Below are positions 59,884-64,000 of a stretch of DNA of 64,000 nt, in pieces (position 1 is the first letter of the stretch; the number at the start of each line of letters is the position of its first letter). Below the pieces are notes generated by a model, which saw nothing but the letters and a program-made list of their open reading frames with translations, did not search any database and had not been told where the DNA came from. The DNA is taken from assembly GCA_035934405.1 (NCBI GenBank), contig DASYXW010000044.1, positions 124,001 through 188,000 on the forward strand, given 5' to 3'. Source of the stretch: DASYXW01 sp035934405. Lineage in GTDB: Bacteria; Acidobacteriota; Terriglobia; UBA7540. A program made the translations under genes and the position numbers.

Positions 59884-60068
59884 GGAGCGCCTCACCCGAA
59901 TCCAATGGATCAGAGGATGCGGACACGCGAATCTGGGCCCGGCACAGGTCAACCTCTGAGGTGAGATTCACAGTCTATTCCTGACGCTCGGAAGTTACAA
60001 CCGGATTACCGCAACCGGCTACCGAAGAGCGGCCGCCTGGCAACGAGCGAGGTCGCTACAGATGATTA

Positions 60069-61886
60069 TCATGCGGTTGCCCGCAAGCCTAGTGACGCCG
60101 TAGGCGGTGGTGGGAGGGTGGTCTCCGGGAGGTCACCGTTATCGGCACGAAGATACTGCCAGTAGTGGGATTTGATCGAGGCGAGGAGTTCCCTGCGTGT
60201 CTTCGTCTTCAGAGGCTTCCCGATGTATATCTTGCCCATCTTTTCCAGCCTTTTTTCAGAAATGGCACCGGAGAACATCCAGAGCGGCCAGGTGAAATTT
60301 GGTCCGTTAACACGGCGCAGGCGATACAGCCACATGGCGATAGACCCGATGCGCCAAGCCATCGGGCCCCACCAGCTATACTGGCCGGGACGCAGGTTCA
60401 GCTTCCAGCACTTCATCATGAGCTGCCATTGCAGCGGAGTGAGCTTCTGAGTTTCGGTCACGCCTTCCGATTTTTCCATGCGGGTGTCGTGCAGGGGAGT
60501 GAAGATGGAGGGCACCAGAAAGGCGAAGAGTCCGCGACGCTCCATTTCGTAGACCAGGTCGAGGGTGTCTTTCACGTCCTCGTCTGCCTCGTCGGGACTG
60601 CCCACGATCAACGTCATCACCGGGAACCAGTTATTCTCGTTGGCGATGCGCAATCCTTCGAGCACGACGCTCGGCCAGTCTTCGATCGGAAAAGGCAGAC
60701 CCTTGCCGGCCATAATTTTCTTGGCGATTCGCACCGACCCGGTCTCGAGTCCAAGCAGGGGCGAAAGAGCTTTTTTCTGCGGATGGGTGCTGAGGCGAGG
60801 GAGATGAATGGGACTCTTGGGCAACAGAAGTTCAGAGAGCTGCCTGATGAGCAGCGGATCGACGACGAAGGGGGCAATCGTCGCGTGGCTCAGCACGTGC
60901 TGTTCAACGCCTGGCGTGTTCACGATGGAGGAGTAGAGGTCGAGCAGCGCCTCGCGGTTGGGAAAGAAGAATGGAGTGCCGGTGTGCACTTGTCCCCAGA
61001 TGAACATGTCCTCGGTAGCAAGCGAGATCTGCTTGTTGCCCTCGCGCACGTTGGCGCTCACGGCGCGCATGATCTTGTCCTTGGGCACGTCAATCTGCGG
61101 GTTAAGGTCCGGCACACAGAAGGCGCAGCGGCGTCCACAGCCGGTGGTCATTTCGACCACACCAAACGTAGTGCGCCGTTCCGGAACCAGGATACCCTCG
61201 CGGGCGGTGGGGTGCTCGACGTTCATTTCACGTGGCAGCGCTTCGCCACGAATCGCTTTACGGAACAGCTCCAAGCAATCGGCCGACTCGCTGCGGCCTT
61301 CGACGACGCAATCCACACTCAAGTCGTCAAAGCTATTCGTCTGGGTAATCTGCCACCCGCCTGAGCCCCCCACGATCACCTTGAATTGGCCCCGATAGGG
61401 GCTGGCCTTGATTTTCTCGAACATCGCGCGGGCGTAAAAGGCGTTCACGGGCTCACGGGACGAGCCGAATATCGACGTGTATACGCCGGCCGCGAAGGTG
61501 ACGCCCAGCGGATTGTGCGTGGAAACGGCCACGACGCGAGTCTTCGAGCCGATGAACTTGTCGAGGTCGTCAGGGAAGCAACAGACGATGTCGTCCGCAC
61601 TCCACTCGCGGAGCAAGGAAGCCTCGAGCAGCCGCGATCCGGCGGGCATATAGCGCGCCGAGCCATCCGGGTTGTGTTCGACGTTGCGCCAGGCGGGATA
61701 CTTGCTGTTCAGCACGCGCTCCATCCAAATCGGCATGGAGGCCATGGCCATCTGGATGAAATAACCGGCATGGTCAATGGTCTCGGTCAGCGGTGCGGTG
61801 AGGACGATCAGCTTGCCGCCGCCGGCAGCGGAAGTTGGAGTGGTGTGGAGCGTAGTGGCCGAGCCGTTGCCGTTCGCGCTTCCCAT
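60069..61886 (-). CDS. B12-binding-like radical SAM protein
   Basis: A 605-residue protein. The N-terminal region (about 25-200) resembles a B12-binding Rossmann module (TRVVAVSTHNPLGVTFA and FKVIVGGSGGWQI), though the DxHxxG cobalamin loop is not evident. The radical SAM cluster motif is CGRRCAFC (Cys250, 254, 257), followed by a TIM-barrel region and a C-terminal helical part that ends in a long basic segment. The layout is that of the large BchE/P-methylase-like group, whose substrates are varied. The ATG at 61886 is used; 61922 is an alternative. Confidence 0.82.
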   Translation of the reverse strand: MGSANGNGSATTLHTTPTSAAGGGKLIVLTAPLTETIDHAGYFIQMAMASMPIWMERVLNSKYPAWRNVEHNPDGSARYMPAGSRLLEASLLREWSADDIVCCFPDDLDKFIGSKTRVVAVSTHNPLGVTFAAGVYTSIFGSSREPVNAFYARAMFEKIKASPYRGQFKVIVGGSGGWQITQTNSFDDLSVDCVVEGRSESADCLELFRKAIRGEALPREMNVEHPTAREGILVPERRTTFGVVEMTTGCGRRCAFCVPDLNPQIDVPKDKIMRAVSANVREGNKQISLATEDMFIWGQVHTGTPFFFPNREALLDLYSSIVNTPGVEQHVLSHATIAPFVVDPLLIRQLSELLLPKSPIHLPRLSTHPQKKALSPLLGLETGSVRIAKKIMAGKGLPFPIEDWPSVVLEGLRIANENNWFPVMTLIVGSPDEADEDVKDTLDLVYEMERRGLFAFLVPSIFTPLHDTRMEKSEGVTETQKLTPLQWQLMMKCWKLNLRPGQYSWWGPMAWRIGSIAMWLYRLRRVNGPNFTWPLWMFSGAISEKRLEKMGKIYIGKPLKTKTRRELLASIKSHYWQYLRADNGDLPETTLPPPPTASLGLRATA

Positions 61887-61937
61887 CAGTCTTACCCCCT
61901 TGACGTCAATATCGCCATGCAAGGCGGTTCGCCGGAG

Positions 61938-61943
61938 TATAAT
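61938..61943 (+). promoter_or_regulatory. -10 box for the amidohydrolase gene
   Basis: Perfect TATAAT, 80 bases before the ATG at 62023. No good -35 at 16-18 bp. A separate AAAGGAGAAG site lies 7 bases upstream of the ATG. Confidence 0.4.
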
Positions 61944-62022
61944 CTGCTATCTTAAACGAATTGCCGCCGGCTTTGCACGAGCAAGAGGCCTGCCGCGACG
62001 GCGCTGGTCGAAAGGAGAAGCC

Positions 62023-62895
62023 ATGCCACGGGTGGTGCGTTGCGGACTGGTGCAAGCGCGGTGCGAATGGTCGCCCGCAAAGTTCTCGCTCGACAGAATC
62101 AAGGCAGAGATGTTGAAGAAGCACGAGCGGCTGATTGCCGGGGCGGTGCGGAAGCACGCGCAGATCGTCTGCCTGCAAGAGCTTTTCTACGGCCCGTATT
62201 TCGCCGCCGAACAGGACGCGCGCTGGTACAAGCTTACCGAGGCGGTGCCGGACGGCCGGGCCGTGCGCTGGGCCCAGAAGCTGGCCAAGAAACACAGGAT
62301 GGTGCTGATCGTGCCCGTGTACGAGGCCGAGCAAGCGGGCGTCTACTACAACACGGCGGCGGTGATTGACGCCGACGGACGCTACCTCGGCAAGTATCGG
62401 AAGCATCATATTCCCCACTGCCATCCCGGCTTCTGGGAGAAATTCTACTTCACGCCGGGCAATCTCGGGTATCCGGTATTCGAGACGCGCTACGGCAAAA
62501 TCGGTGTGTACATCTGCTACGACCGGCACTTTCCCGAAGGCGCGCGTGTGTTGGGCCTGAACGGAGCCGAGATCGTGTTCAATCCGTCCGCCACCGTCGC
62601 CGGCCTGTCAGAATACTTGTGGGAACTCGAACAACCGGCCCACGCCGTGGCCAACGGATACTTCGTGGGCGCCATCAATCGCGTGGGACGCGAGCTGCCT
62701 TGGAACATCGGCGAGTTCTACGGCAAAAGTTATTTCTGCAACCCGCGCGGGAAGATCATCGCCCAGGCCAGCCGCGACAAGGACGAGGCGCTGGTGGCGG
62801 ACCTCGATCTCGAAATGATCGAGGAGGTGCGTACCACCTGGCAGTTCTATCGCGACCGCCGGCCGGAGACGTACGAGGCGTTGGCGCGGGCGTGA
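62023..62895 (+). CDS. Carbon-nitrogen hydrolase, beta-ureidopropionase-like
   Basis: A 290-residue nitrilase-superfamily enzyme with the Glu-Lys-Cys triad: Glu53 (VCLQELFY), Lys127 (KYRKHHIPH) and Cys165 (VYICYDRHFPEG). The stretch NGAEIVFNPSATVAGLSEYL and INRVGRELPWN match beta-ureidopropionases and N-carbamoylputrescine amidases. The downstream NCS1 permease favours a ureido or pyrimidine-derived substrate. It would release CO2 and ammonia from an N-carbamoyl amino acid. Confidence 0.88.
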   Translation: MPRVVRCGLVQARCEWSPAKFSLDRIKAEMLKKHERLIAGAVRKHAQIVCLQELFYGPYFAAEQDARWYKLTEAVPDGRAVRWAQKLAKKHRMVLIVPVYEAEQAGVYYNTAAVIDADGRYLGKYRKHHIPHCHPGFWEKFYFTPGNLGYPVFETRYGKIGVYICYDRHFPEGARVLGLNGAEIVFNPSATVAGLSEYLWELEQPAHAVANGYFVGAINRVGRELPWNIGEFYGKSYFCNPRGKIIAQASRDKDEALVADLDLEMIEEVRTTWQFYRDRRPETYEALARA

Positions 62896-62920
62896 CGACA
62901 CCCCCAGCGACGAGTGAGCC

Positions 62921-64000
<1,080 letters not shown>

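Overview
The window is a GC-rich bacterial chromosome segment with no phage, insertion sequence or CRISPR array. Its content fits Acidobacteriota best, though not beyond doubt: a DUF1844 protein, a TPR-rich secretome, a HTH-membrane-TPR regulator, an aryl-sulfotransferase lipoprotein, M1 and M61 peptidases, a TIG-domain remnant of an acidobacterial type, and many dispersed intergenic repeats. Both ends cut genes: cytochrome c oxidase subunit III on the left and an NCS1 permease on the right.

Layout. 1-0.85 kb: end of a cytochrome oxidase operon. 1-5.7 kb: two proteins encoded leftward and one repeat-invaded protein encoded rightward. 5.7-9.5 kb: a rightward run of persulfide dioxygenase-rhodanese, DUF1844, PhnP-like hydrolase and ribF. 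9.5-11.6 kb: an amidase and a GxxExxY (PD-(D/E)XK) protein, each bounded by 9-bp-period repeats. 11.6-19.1 kb: a leftward isoprenoid/envelope cluster, uppS-cdsA-hicBA-dxr-rseP-(secreted protein)-ispG, driven by a good sigma70 promoter upstream of uppS. 19.3-26.7 kb: mixed metabolism (asparagine synthetase, FMN split-barrel protein, DUF3224, ROK kinase, zinc ribbon, glycosyltransferase). 26.8-29.3 kb: zinc-ribbon coiled coil, RNase HI-like protein, acyl-CoA dehydrogenase. 29.3-34.9 kb: a 737-residue TPR protein, aroA, a DksA-like protein, comF, an HNH protein. 35-38 kb: M1 peptidase and a methyltransferase. 38.1-40.3 kb: an overlapping Tat-exported oxidoreductase, sigma factor and zinc-finger anti-sigma set. 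40.3-41.5 kb: gene remnants and repeats. 41.5-47.8 kb: aryl-sulfotransferase, M61 peptidase, DUF1579, efp and an unknown exported protein. 48.5-55.7 kb: a membrane regulator divergent from a giant beta-solenoid/FG-GAP surface protein. 55.8-64 kb: MaoC, TPR protein, tRNA-Asn, two tatA genes, CHAD and CYTH (polyphosphate/triphosphate proteins), a radical SAM protein, and a beta-ureidopropionase-like amidohydrolase beside an NCS1 permease, a probable pyrimidine or hydantoin salvage pair.

The most unusual signal is repeat biology. At least fourteen short arrays with a 7-bp period but different unit sequences lie between genes and at gene ends. Two blocks of this type sit in frame inside one coding sequence; one of them carries a 47-bp inverted repeat with 45 of 47 matches. 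A separate 9-bp-period family flanks the GxxExxY gene. A third element of about 165 bp with a perfect bidirectional hairpin occurs twice, about 37 kb apart. Several proteins begin or end inside these repeats (RibF, GxxExxY, the 3840-5660 protein, the 19623-20279 protein, the permease).
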